Assembly: GCA_038318235.1 (NCBI GenBank)
Contig: JBBQBY010000479.1
Span: 1-5,340 of the forward strand
Direction of reading: 5' to 3'
Length of the DNA: 5,340 nucleotides
Source of the DNA: JAPLGZ01 sp038318235
GTDB lineage: Bacteria > Chloroflexota > Anaerolineae > Caldilineales > Caldilineaceae
Shown here: one piece after another, positions 1-5,138 of the stretch
Layout of the letters: each line of letters starts with the position of its first letter
Numbering within the stretch: position 1 is the stretch's first letter
Notes under the pieces: generated by a model
Database searches by the model: none
What the model was told of the DNA's origin: nothing
The model's input: the letters and a program-made list of their open reading frames with translations, nothing else
Translations under genes and position numbers: made by a program

Positions 1-42
1 GTTGGGTAGAGTTGTTTGTTCACAACTTCAGCTTATCTCAAC

Positions 43-56
43 CTGTCAACTGACAG
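43..56. repeat. Small inverted repeat, 6-bp arms
   Basis: CTGTCA and TGACAG flank a 2-base AC spacer, giving a 14-bp near-perfect palindrome in the gene-free first 81 bases. A second short inverted repeat lies close by at 74-86, and a weaker GTTGT/ACAAC pair sits at 11-26. The symmetry could be a dimeric regulator site or simply chance. No gene start follows that would give it an obvious target, because the next coding sequence is a 5'-truncated remnant. Confidence 0.3.
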
Positions 57-73
57 CTCTTACTTTTTAAACA

Positions 74-86
74 GTCTCTAAGAGAC
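74..86. repeat. Inverted repeat at the left boundary of the PhyH remnant
   Basis: GTCTCT and AGAGAC are perfect 6-bp arms around a single A at 80. The in-frame stop TAA at 79-81, after which recognisable PhyH sequence begins, lies inside this palindrome. The coincidence suggests that the palindrome marks a deletion or insertion junction, but 6-bp arms are short enough to occur by chance. Confidence 0.35.
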
Positions 87-393
87 GCAGCCAGGGGATC
101 TCGTCTGCTTCAACCACAATACCAAACATGCGGCATTTGGCGGACGTTCACGGCGGCGCATGATTACCATGAATTTGTGCCAACGTTATCCCGAAGAAAA
201 ACTTGAAGATCTGCGCAAGTATATTGCTGGTGGTGCGCGCTTCTGGGTCGAGCGCGGGTATGGCGAAAAGATGATCAACACCGCCAGTCCGGCCAGAATG
301 CAACACCTAGAACAAGTGCTGGCGAATGATGGACACTTGGCGGAATTGTCGCGCAAGGCCCGCGAGACCATGACAGAACCGTCGCGCGGGTAG
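82..393 (+). pseudogene. Phytanoyl-CoA dioxygenase (PhyH) family, 3' remnant
   Basis: An open frame of 103 codons runs from just after a TAA at 79-81 to a TAG at 391-393. The residues translated upstream of the first ATG (160) are clearly part of the protein: PGDLVCFNHNTKHAAFGG followed by three arginines and MITMNLC. This matches the C-terminal half of the double-stranded beta-helix of PhyH-type Fe(II)/2-oxoglutarate oxygenases. The His in NTKH (residue 16 of the fragment) fits the distal iron ligand, and one of Arg24-26 fits the 2-oxoglutarate-binding Arg. The N-terminal part, with the HxD iron ligands, is absent. None of the three + frames across 1-81 reads as PhyH. The remnant therefore cannot be a working oxygenase. 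A 77-residue peptide could be translated from ATG 160, but that would begin after the iron-ligand His. The tail after the beta-helix (YPEEKLEDLRKYI onward) is helical and charged. The frame is intact, which suggests a fairly recent truncation. Family call fairly sure; substrate unknown. Confidence 0.72.
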
Positions 394-410
394 CTGCACA
401 GGATTAAATA

Positions 411-683
411 CTAATTCCACTCTCTGGCGCACCGTTGGCCGCGCTGGCCGTCTTTGCCTTTCTGGGTAATTGGGATAGCTATTTATGGCCTTTGGTCGTG
501 CTGAGCAGCCCAGAAAACCAGACCTTACCCCTGGTGCTGGCCGGTCTGCGCAATTTGTGGTGGGCGCGCTATGCGATGTGGTCAGCCGGCTCCATGCTCA
601 CCGTCATCCCGGTGATGCTCGTCTACGCTGCTGCCGCCAAATATTTTATTCGCGGTATTGCGATGACTGGGATCAAAGGTTAA
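411..683 (+). pseudogene. MalG-like sugar ABC permease, 3' remnant
   Basis: This stretch encodes the last ~90 residues of a CUT1 inner-membrane permease and ends at a natural TAA (681-683). From 435 it aligns without gaps to 4012-4260 of the intact permease: by hand count about 65 of 82 residues and 193 of 249 bases agree. Conserved landmarks include the WDSYLWPLVVL segment, SPENQTLPLVLAGLRN, and the terminal GIAMTG(I/L)KG. Weaker similarity extends upstream to about 411 (IPLSGAPLAAL against LPLAKASLSAL), and an in-frame TAA lies at 405-407. The EAA loop that contacts the ATPase and all earlier membrane segments are missing, so the fragment is not expected to work. Most base changes are at third positions and there is no stop or frameshift. 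The copies therefore diverged as functional genes before this one was cut down. It begins only 11-17 bases after the PhyH remnant's stop. Confidence 0.8.
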
Positions 684-750
684 AATATTCAGGCAAACAA
701 TGGCTATCACGCTTTAAAGGTCTAGCGAAAGTTGGCATAGTGGCCCATAA

Positions 751-774
751 AACCCAATTGACAACCCAATATAC
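751..774. repeat. Two 12-bp direct repeats, AACCCAAT core
   Basis: AACCCAAT occurs at 751-758 and again at 763-770, giving a 12-bp period; each copy is followed by a similar tetramer, TGAC then ATAC. The repeats straddle the TTGACA of the candidate promoter at 758-787. Direct repeats near one helical turn apart at a -35 box could bind an activator or repressor, but two copies are thin evidence and no regulator gene is visible. Confidence 0.35.
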
Positions 775-787
775 GTTGTGGTAGAGT
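758..787 (+). promoter_or_regulatory. Candidate sigma-70 promoter of the sugar transporter operon
   Basis: A perfect TTGACA (-35, 758-763) is followed after 18 bp by TAGAGT (-10, 782-787, four of six consensus bases). Transcription from here would leave a leader of roughly 180 nt before the ATG at 974. That leader contains a TACCAA/TTGGTA inverted repeat (902-907 and 925-930). A weaker alternative, TTGTAC (851-856) with TATAGA (873-878), would give a leader of about 90 nt. The rest of 684-973 holds no gene that I can support. Confidence 0.35.
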
Positions 788-960
788 CTATCCGATTATG
801 ACCTTTGTGTAGAACACTTACTTAAAACTTGCACCCAAAACCGATATTTTTTGTACGCTGACCGATCAGTGATATAGACGCTCCCCCAAGCGATGGTTAT
901 ATACCAACAGGTGTATTCTCAAATTTGGTACGCACCTTTTCTCAATCCACCCATCTATCA

Positions 961-968
961 AAGGAAGA
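961..968 (+). promoter_or_regulatory. Ribosome binding site choosing ATG 974
   Basis: AAGGAAGA lies 5 nt before ATG 974. It decides against the in-frame ATG at 893, which would put 27 unrelated residues in front of the twin-arginine signal and has no purine-rich site at the right distance. Confidence 0.8.
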
Positions 969-973
969 AGATT

Positions 974-2335
974 ATGGAACAAAAGCATATTAGTCGGCGC
1001 ACTTTTTTAAAGATCGCGGGCACCGGGTTAGCCGCAAGTGCGATCGCAGCCTGTACGCCAGCAGGCACACAGTCGACGACCGGCGCAAGTGCGCCGGCTG
1101 CAACCGGCAACAAAGAGTTCGTGATGTGGGGTCTACAATATGACCCACACGTAGAGCGCTATCACGCGCTGGCCGATGCCTTCTTTAAGAAGACAGAAAA
1201 CAAGGCCAACATTCAGCCGCAAGCCTGGCCGCTGGAAACCAAGCTGCTAGCCTCCATCACCGCTGGTACGCAGCCAGATACCGTCTGCGTGATGGGCATT
1301 GTTTCGACACCGCTATTCATGCAAAAGGCCGTGCTAGAACTGGATGACGTGGTCTATGCGGCTGCGGGCGTCGATCCGAAGACATTCTTCTACCCCGAAG
1401 CGATCCAGGCCTACACCTGGGATGGGCATTACATGGGCGTGCCCCTAGAGAGCAATCAGGTTGGGCAGTCCGTGGCCACCCGCTACGACTATCTGGACGA
1501 GGTCGGTGACAAAGCCAAAGGTTTATGGCCCGTTTTCGACAAGAAAGATGGCTTTGACAGCTACGAACAGATGTGGGAGTTGGCCAAGCTGCTCCAGAAG
1601 AAAGAAGGCGACACCGTCACGCGTTGGGGGTTGTCGGGCGAGGGCTGGGACTTGGACCAACATCTCACCACCATGCGCTCGCTTGGGAAATTCTTCTGGG
1701 ATGCTGAGAAGAAAAAGTTCAACTTCGATAGCGAGGAAGCCGTCAAGGCCATGCAACTCTACATCGAGACGCCCGTGAAGATGGGCATCGAGACGCAGCT
1801 CGGCGAGACCCATATGAACTCAATGTTTGCCGGTAAAGTTGCGGTGGCGATGGGCAATACGAGCATGGCCCCCGAAGGCGCGAAGTTGGGGCTCAAGGTT
1901 GAATCTGTGAACCGACCGCCATCGGTTGAAGGCAAAGAGACCCTCTATGTAGGTGAAGGTGGCTGGGGCTTTGAGATCCCAACCCGGGCTAAAAACAAGG
2001 ACGTTGCCATCGAATTCTGCAAATGGATGGCGACCCGCGACGGCCAGGTGATCTATGCGCAGATCTACGGTGGTGTGGTGCCCGCCACGCCTTCGGTGCT
2101 CGACGACCCGATTTATAAGGGCGATGACATGATCAAGGTCAGCAAACGCCGGGCAATCGACTCCTTAAAGAATACCGTCTATTATGGCAACGATTGGGGG
2201 CTAAACCGCACCGGGGCAGATGTGCCTTATACCAAGTGCCGCCAGGGTGCGATGACCGCTCAGGAAGCCTGCAATGCATTGCAGGAGATCATGACCGCCA
2301 ATTATACACAGTGGAAAGATAGCATGAAGTCCTGA
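974..2335 (+). CDS. Sugar ABC transporter solute-binding lipoprotein (CUT1)
   Basis: This 453-residue extracellular protein should capture a carbohydrate and hand it to the two permeases encoded next. Residues 7-13 (SRRTFLK) form a twin-arginine motif. They are followed by a hydrophobic stretch and the lipobox IAAC with Cys27 as the lipidated residue, so the protein is probably exported folded and anchored by lipid. A Ser/Thr/Ala/Gly-rich linker (28-46) leads to the binding domain. Typical cluster B binding-protein features include the opening strand KEFVMWGL (47-54), AWPLETKLLASITAGTQPD (84-102), the MFAGKVAVAMGN segment (284-295) and the GGWGFEIPTRAKNKDVAIEFCKWM stretch (329-352). Length is normal for the family. 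The start is set by the ribosome binding site at 961-968. Specificity cannot be read from sequence; aromatic residues that could stack on sugar rings are abundant. It leads the operon, 93 bp ahead of the first permease gene, with a stem-loop between. Family call very secure; substrate unknown. Confidence 0.93.
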   Translation: MEQKHISRRTFLKIAGTGLAASAIAACTPAGTQSTTGASAPAATGNKEFVMWGLQYDPHVERYHALADAFFKKTENKANIQPQAWPLETKLLASITAGTQPDTVCVMGIVSTPLFMQKAVLELDDVVYAAAGVDPKTFFYPEAIQAYTWDGHYMGVPLESNQVGQSVATRYDYLDEVGDKAKGLWPVFDKKDGFDSYEQMWELAKLLQKKEGDTVTRWGLSGEGWDLDQHLTTMRSLGKFFWDAEKKKFNFDSEEAVKAMQLYIETPVKMGIETQLGETHMNSMFAGKVAVAMGNTSMAPEGAKLGLKVESVNRPPSVEGKETLYVGEGGWGFEIPTRAKNKDVAIEFCKWMATRDGQVIYAQIYGGVVPATPSVLDDPIYKGDDMIKVSKRRAIDSLKNTVYYGNDWGLNRTGADVPYTKCRQGAMTAQEACNALQEIMTANYTQWKDSMKS

Positions 2336-2367
2336 GATCGTCGGGACTGTTGCTCAGTAAACATTTA

Positions 2368-2407
2368 CGATGGGTGCTGTGACAGCCAGATGTGGCAGCA
2401 CCCATCG
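2368..2407 (+). promoter_or_regulatory. Intercistronic stem-loop between binding protein and permease genes
   Basis: CGATGGGTGCTG (2368-2379) and CAGCACCCATCG (2396-2407) are perfect 12-bp complementary arms around a 16-nt loop, 32 bp after the binding-protein stop. No T-run follows, so it is a poor intrinsic terminator. In the maltose operon and similar systems, hairpins in this position protect the 3' end of the upstream mRNA and help give more binding protein than permease; the same role here is an inference. The right arm ends 9 nt before the ribosome binding site of the next gene, so a read-through transcript could still be translated. Confidence 0.75.
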
Positions 2408-2416
2408 ACTACTCGT

Positions 2417-2423
2417 CAGGAGA
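2417..2423 (+). promoter_or_regulatory. Ribosome binding site choosing ATG 2429
   Basis: CAGGAGA lies 5 nt before ATG 2429. This favours it over the in-frame ATG at 2390, which sits in the loop of the intercistronic hairpin and would add 13 non-family residues. Confidence 0.8.
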
Positions 2424-2428
2424 TTGTT

Positions 2429-3370
2429 ATGGCGACTCAAACCGTGCTTAGTCACACCGTACCGGCACCGCGCCGAAATCTGGTTTCCACGCTAGCCAAG
2501 ACGCTGCGCAAGCCACAGTTTTGGTTTGGTTTCATCGTGCTCTTCCCCGTCCTCGCCTGGTATATCTGGTTTGCTTTTGGACCAGTGCTGCGCGCTTTCT
2601 GGATGGCTACGGTTAAGTATGATCTGATGAACCCGCAAGATAGCAAATTTGTCGGCTTGCAGAACTTTCAGCAGGTCTTCAGCTATCCGCTTTTCTGGAT
2701 CTCGGTCCAGCGCACGATCACTTTTTCATTGTACGTGTATGTGGGGACTTTGCCGTTGGCGCTGTTCGTATCACTTTGCTTAGTGGCCGTCGGCCAGGGC
2801 CGCAACTTCTATCAGTCGATGATCTTTTTACCGGTAGTCGTGTCGTATGTCGCGATTGCCTTGCTTTTCCGCATGCTCATGGACCCGCAGAACGGCCAGT
2901 TTAACCAAATTTTGAGAGCACTGGGACTGCCCACAAGCCTTTGGGTCACTGGGCCAAACTCAGCGCTGCCATCGATCGCGATGGTTGACATTTGGAAGGG
3001 CTTGGGCTTCCATGTCGTGATCATCACGGCTGGGCTGCTGGGGATTCCGGCGGAAATGTACGACGCCGCCAAAGTAGATGGCGCAGGCCCCTGGCACCGT
3101 TTTCGCTTTGTAACGATCCCGCTGCTTGGCAACACGCTGCTCCTGGAATCGGTGATCATGGTCGCTGGCACCCTGCAAGCCTTTACCAACGGCGAAGTAT
3201 TGGGCTGCGCTGGCGATTCTTGTTTCTTTATCAGCCGGTTGGTGTATGCAGAAGCCTTCACCAATCTACGCTTCGGCTTCGCGACGGCTTCGGCCTTTGT
3301 GCTCTTCGTCTTCATTCTGGTGTTGACGATTATCCAGGTTCGGTCGCTAAAGCCGGATTGGCAATACTGA
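2429..3370 (+). CDS. Sugar ABC transporter permease, MalF-like (CUT1)
   Basis: This is one of the two membrane subunits of the importer, 313 residues, which is normal for MalF-type permeases lacking the large extra domain of E. coli MalF. A polar N-terminus (1-30) precedes six predicted membrane segments, at roughly 32-54, 96-122, 128-150, 182-204, 232-252 and 285-304. The cytoplasmic EAA loop that docks on the ATPase is seen at 209-231, with the core YDAAKVDGAGPWHRFRFVTIP. The loop after the fifth segment usually reads like TGGGP; here it reads TNGEVLGCAGDSC and carries two cysteines (260 and 265), which is unusual. The gene is followed after 26 bp by its partner permease gene, clearly the same operon. 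No ATP-binding subunit is encoded nearby, so a shared MsmK/MalK-type ATPase from another locus is likely. Family secure; substrate not determinable. Confidence 0.93.
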   Translation: MATQTVLSHTVPAPRRNLVSTLAKTLRKPQFWFGFIVLFPVLAWYIWFAFGPVLRAFWMATVKYDLMNPQDSKFVGLQNFQQVFSYPLFWISVQRTITFSLYVYVGTLPLALFVSLCLVAVGQGRNFYQSMIFLPVVVSYVAIALLFRMLMDPQNGQFNQILRALGLPTSLWVTGPNSALPSIAMVDIWKGLGFHVVIITAGLLGIPAEMYDAAKVDGAGPWHRFRFVTIPLLGNTLLLESVIMVAGTLQAFTNGEVLGCAGDSCFFISRLVYAEAFTNLRFGFATASAFVLFVFILVLTIIQVRSLKPDWQY

Positions 3371-3383
3371 GTCCCGACAGATT

Positions 3384-3390
3384 AGAGGAG
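3384..3390 (+). promoter_or_regulatory. Ribosome binding site choosing GTG 3397
   Basis: AGAGGAG lies 6 nt before GTG 3397. The open frame extends 135 codons further upstream, but that part is an out-of-frame reading of the preceding permease gene. The strong site and the start of homology both place the true start at the GTG. Confidence 0.85.
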
Positions 3391-3396
3391 AAAGCC

Positions 3397-4260
3397 GTGC
3401 AAAAAGCTGTTATACTTCCGGCCACATCTGCCCGCCCACTATCACTCGGCTGGATTGGCCGCATCTTTCCCCATATTATCCTATTATTCTTAACTTTCAC
3501 ATCGCTGATGCCCTTTGTGTGGATGTTCTTTGGCTCGTTCAAGACCTATGTGGAGATCACCGCAGGCAAGACCTTCTTGCCTGCCCACTGGACATTCGAT
3601 AATTATACGCAGATCACGCAACGCGTTGGCTTCCCCCAAGCCTTTCTCAACACCACGATGGTTGCCGTCGGCGTGACCTTGGCGACGCTGATCACCTCGG
3701 CAGCGGCTGGGTATGTGTTTGCCAAGTACCGTTTTTGGGGTAAAGAACAGGTTTTCACTGTCTTACTCTCGACCATGATGGTACCCTTTGCCGTAGTGCT
3801 TGTGCCATTATACGTGACCGTTGCCAATTTAGGCTTGGCGGACAAGCTGACCGGTATTATCGTCACGGGCCTTTGCTCTACGTTTGGCATCTTCTTGATG
3901 CGCCAGTTCATGGAATCGATCCCGAATGACCTGATCGACGCTGGGCGCATCGATGGCGCGGGTGAGTGGTGGATCTTCTCACGCGTCGTGCTGCCATTGG
4001 CCAAAGCCTCGCTGTCAGCGCTGGCCGTCTTTACCTTCTTGGGCAGTTGGGATAGCTATCTGTGGCCCTTGGTCGTGTTGACAAGCCCAGAAAACCAGAC
4101 CTTACCGCTTGTCCTGGCCGGTTTGCGCAATCTTTACTGGTCACGCTACGAACTGTATGCCGCAGGCTCGATGCTAACCGTGCTACCCGTGATGATCGTC
4201 TATATGGCGGCCTCGAAATATTTTGTGCAAGGCATTGCGATGACTGGACTAAAAGGCTAA
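3397..4260 (+). CDS. Sugar ABC transporter permease, MalG-like (CUT1)
   Basis: This is the second membrane subunit of the importer, 287 residues from a GTG start, the usual MalG-type length. Predicted membrane segments lie at about 24-46, 85-107, 118-140, 150-167, 204-228 and 257-275. Family landmarks are FGSFKT (45-50), LPAHWTFDNY (61-70), the cytoplasmic EAA loop at 179-200 with core DAGRIDGAGEWW, FLGSWDSYLWPLVVL (214-228), and the C-terminal GIAMTGLKG. The EAA loop is what the missing ATPase subunit would contact. The gene ends the operon; a 12-bp stem-loop starts 40 bases after its stop. Its 3' end has a diverged, truncated copy at 411-683, in the same orientation and about 3.6 kb upstream. 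Only 26 bp separate it from the preceding permease gene. Function as a carbohydrate permease is secure, but the sugar is unknown. Confidence 0.93.
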   Translation: MQKAVILPATSARPLSLGWIGRIFPHIILLFLTFTSLMPFVWMFFGSFKTYVEITAGKTFLPAHWTFDNYTQITQRVGFPQAFLNTTMVAVGVTLATLITSAAAGYVFAKYRFWGKEQVFTVLLSTMMVPFAVVLVPLYVTVANLGLADKLTGIIVTGLCSTFGIFLMRQFMESIPNDLIDAGRIDGAGEWWIFSRVVLPLAKASLSALAVFTFLGSWDSYLWPLVVLTSPENQTLPLVLAGLRNLYWSRYELYAAGSMLTVLPVMIVYMAASKYFVQGIAMTGLKG

Positions 4261-4299
4261 CTTGCAACTTCGCTTACGCCAAAGCTTACTTAACCGTAA

Positions 4300-4329
4300 A
4301 GCGCGCAGAGAGGATTTTCTCTGCGCGCT
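4300..4329 (+). terminator. Strong stem-loop after the transporter operon
   Basis: AGCGCGCAGAGA (4300-4311) and TCTCTGCGCGCT (4318-4329) pair perfectly over 12 bp with a 6-nt loop, GGATTT. The position just after the last operon gene fits a terminator. However, the right side continues CTACAGTTAAAA rather than a T-run, so it may stabilise the mRNA end or act as a weak or factor-assisted terminator. Confidence 0.65.
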
Positions 4330-4376
4330 CTACAGTTAAAATGGAGTTGAGTCAATCCACCAAAATATTGAATTGT

Positions 4377-4385
4377 TGCTAGTAT
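4377..4385 (+). promoter_or_regulatory. Extended -10 promoter next to the methyltransferase start
   Basis: TG, one base and TAGTAT (4380-4385) form an extended -10 element, with four of six consensus bases and the TG motif. The ATG at 4393 begins 7 nt after the hexamer, about where transcription would start. No good -35 box lies 16-18 bp upstream; extended -10 promoters often do without one. Confidence 0.4.
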
Positions 4386-4392
4386 TAGCAGG

Positions 4393-5019
4393 ATGGAAAA
4401 ACAAACTGTGCAAAATCCTTGGTTAGCGACCCGCACCCGCACAGGCCGCGAATACGACGCCCCCTATGAAGAACGCGCCGCAGCGGGCATTGATGTGCAT
4501 GGCGAGGCCAATTTGATTGAGCAATTATTGCATTCCGAGTTCAATCAAACCCAATCGACCCCACCCTATCGCGTTCTGGATGCCGGTTGCGGCACCGGGC
4601 GCATGTCGATTGAATTGGCGCGTCGGGGCATCGAGATTGTCGGCGTTGATCTGGATGAAGTGATGCTCAAGCAGGCGCGCACCAAAGCACCCCAGTTGGA
4701 ATGGCACTTGGGCGATCTGTCAACCATAACCCTAAACGGCCTCTTCGACACGATTGTGCTGGCCGGCAATGTGATGATCTTCCTCACCCCAGGCACAGAA
4801 GCCGCCACCCTGGCCAATCTGGCGCAATATCTCAAGCCGGGTGGCTTGCTCGTAGCCGCCTTCGAGCTAACCCCGCCCACTTGGACAAATTTGACGCTTG
4901 AGACCTACGATCAATTGACCACAACGGTTGGTTTAAGCCAACTGGCACGCTGGTCCACCTGGGAGCAAACGCCGTGGACGAGCCGAGATCGTTATGCAGT
5001 GTCGGTGCATCGGAGATAA
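4393..5019 (+). CDS. Class I SAM-dependent methyltransferase
   Basis: A 208-residue cytosolic protein that should transfer a methyl group from S-adenosylmethionine to an unidentified small molecule or other acceptor. It has the Rossmann-type methyltransferase fold: motif I VLDAGCGTGRMSIEL (61-75) binds SAM, Asp86 in VGVDLDEVML (83-92) fits the acidic residue contacting the ribose, GDL (107-109) fits the adenine-side motif, IVLAGNVMIFL (121-131) is the motif IV strand, and LKPGG (147-151) is the usual late motif. Small stand-alone enzymes of this type, with an N-terminal DVHGEA-like stretch and a C-terminal YAVSVHRR, are familiar from Actinobacteria and Chloroflexota; their substrates are mostly unknown. 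The ATG has AGG directly against it and no spaced ribosome binding site, but does have a -10-like element 7 nt away, so the message may be leaderless. GTG 4408 is a possible shorter start. It follows the operon stem-loop and is probably transcribed separately. Confidence 0.87.
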   Translation: MEKQTVQNPWLATRTRTGREYDAPYEERAAAGIDVHGEANLIEQLLHSEFNQTQSTPPYRVLDAGCGTGRMSIELARRGIEIVGVDLDEVMLKQARTKAPQLEWHLGDLSTITLNGLFDTIVLAGNVMIFLTPGTEAATLANLAQYLKPGGLLVAAFELTPPTWTNLTLETYDQLTTTVGLSQLARWSTWEQTPWTSRDRYAVSVHRR

Positions 5020-5060
5020 GAGCAAGAAAGAATTTCGGCGATTTATGGGTGTTTTCCCCC

Positions 5061-5089
5061 TTGACAGTATTATTTTCCTCTTGTATACT
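5061..5089 (+). promoter_or_regulatory. Near-consensus sigma-70 promoter of the toxin gene
   Basis: TTGACA (5061-5066), a 17-bp spacer and TATACT (5084-5089, five of six) make the best promoter in the window. Transcription should start near 5096, about 40 nt before the toxin start. The -10 box overlaps the palindrome GTATAC (5083-5088) and is flanked by two CTTG copies (5080-5083 and 5088-5091). These could belong to an operator for the cognate antitoxin, since such loci are normally repressed by their own antitoxin; that part is inference. Confidence 0.75.
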
Positions 5090-5099
5090 TGTTCCCAAA

Positions 5100-5138
5100 A
5101 TGGAATCAATGATGACTAATTACAGCAGAAAGTATTGA
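5100..5138 (+). CDS. Possible 12-codon leader ORF coupled to the toxin gene
   Basis: ATG 5100 opens a frame, MESMMTNYSRKY, ending at TGA 5136-5138. The stop overlaps the toxin's ATG as TGATG, an arrangement typical of translational coupling. Other in-frame starts are ATG 5109 and ATG 5112. The predicted transcription start near 5096 puts ATG 5100 almost at the mRNA 5' end, so there is no room for a ribosome binding site unless translation is leaderless. The frame is very short and could be a coincidence. Confidence 0.3.
   Translation: MESMMTNYSRKY

Noticed and set aside
160..393. Stand-alone 77-residue regulator (MarR-like C-terminal helix)
   Set aside because: The helical, charged tail looked superficially similar, but the 26 codons before the ATG carry clear PhyH sequence in the same frame, so the remnant interpretation fits better.
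485..784. 99-codon + strand frame overlapping the permease remnant
   Set aside because: It is an out-of-frame reading of the permease fragment; its counterpart at 4062-4382 exists only because the two copies share sequence.
836..850. AAAACCGATATTTT as a LacI-type operator
   Set aside because: Only the AAAA/TTTT ends are symmetric; the centre does not match, so it is not distinguishable from chance.
902..930. TACCAA/TTGGTA inverted repeat as a riboswitch or attenuator
   Set aside because: The 6-bp arms are 17 nt apart with no supporting conserved motif, alternative pairing or T-run; too weak for a feature call.
893..973. In-frame N-terminal extension of the binding protein from ATG 893
   Set aside because: It adds 27 residues ahead of the twin-arginine/lipobox signal and lacks a ribosome binding site; ATG 974 has a strong one.
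2812..3315. 167-codon open frame on the minus strand inside the MalF-like gene
   Set aside because: It is an antisense shadow of a well-supported gene, and its translation has no recognisable domain or membrane pattern.
2992..3396. 135-codon upstream extension of the MalG-like permease
   Set aside because: It overlaps the preceding permease gene in another frame, has no permease similarity, and a strong ribosome site selects GTG 3397.
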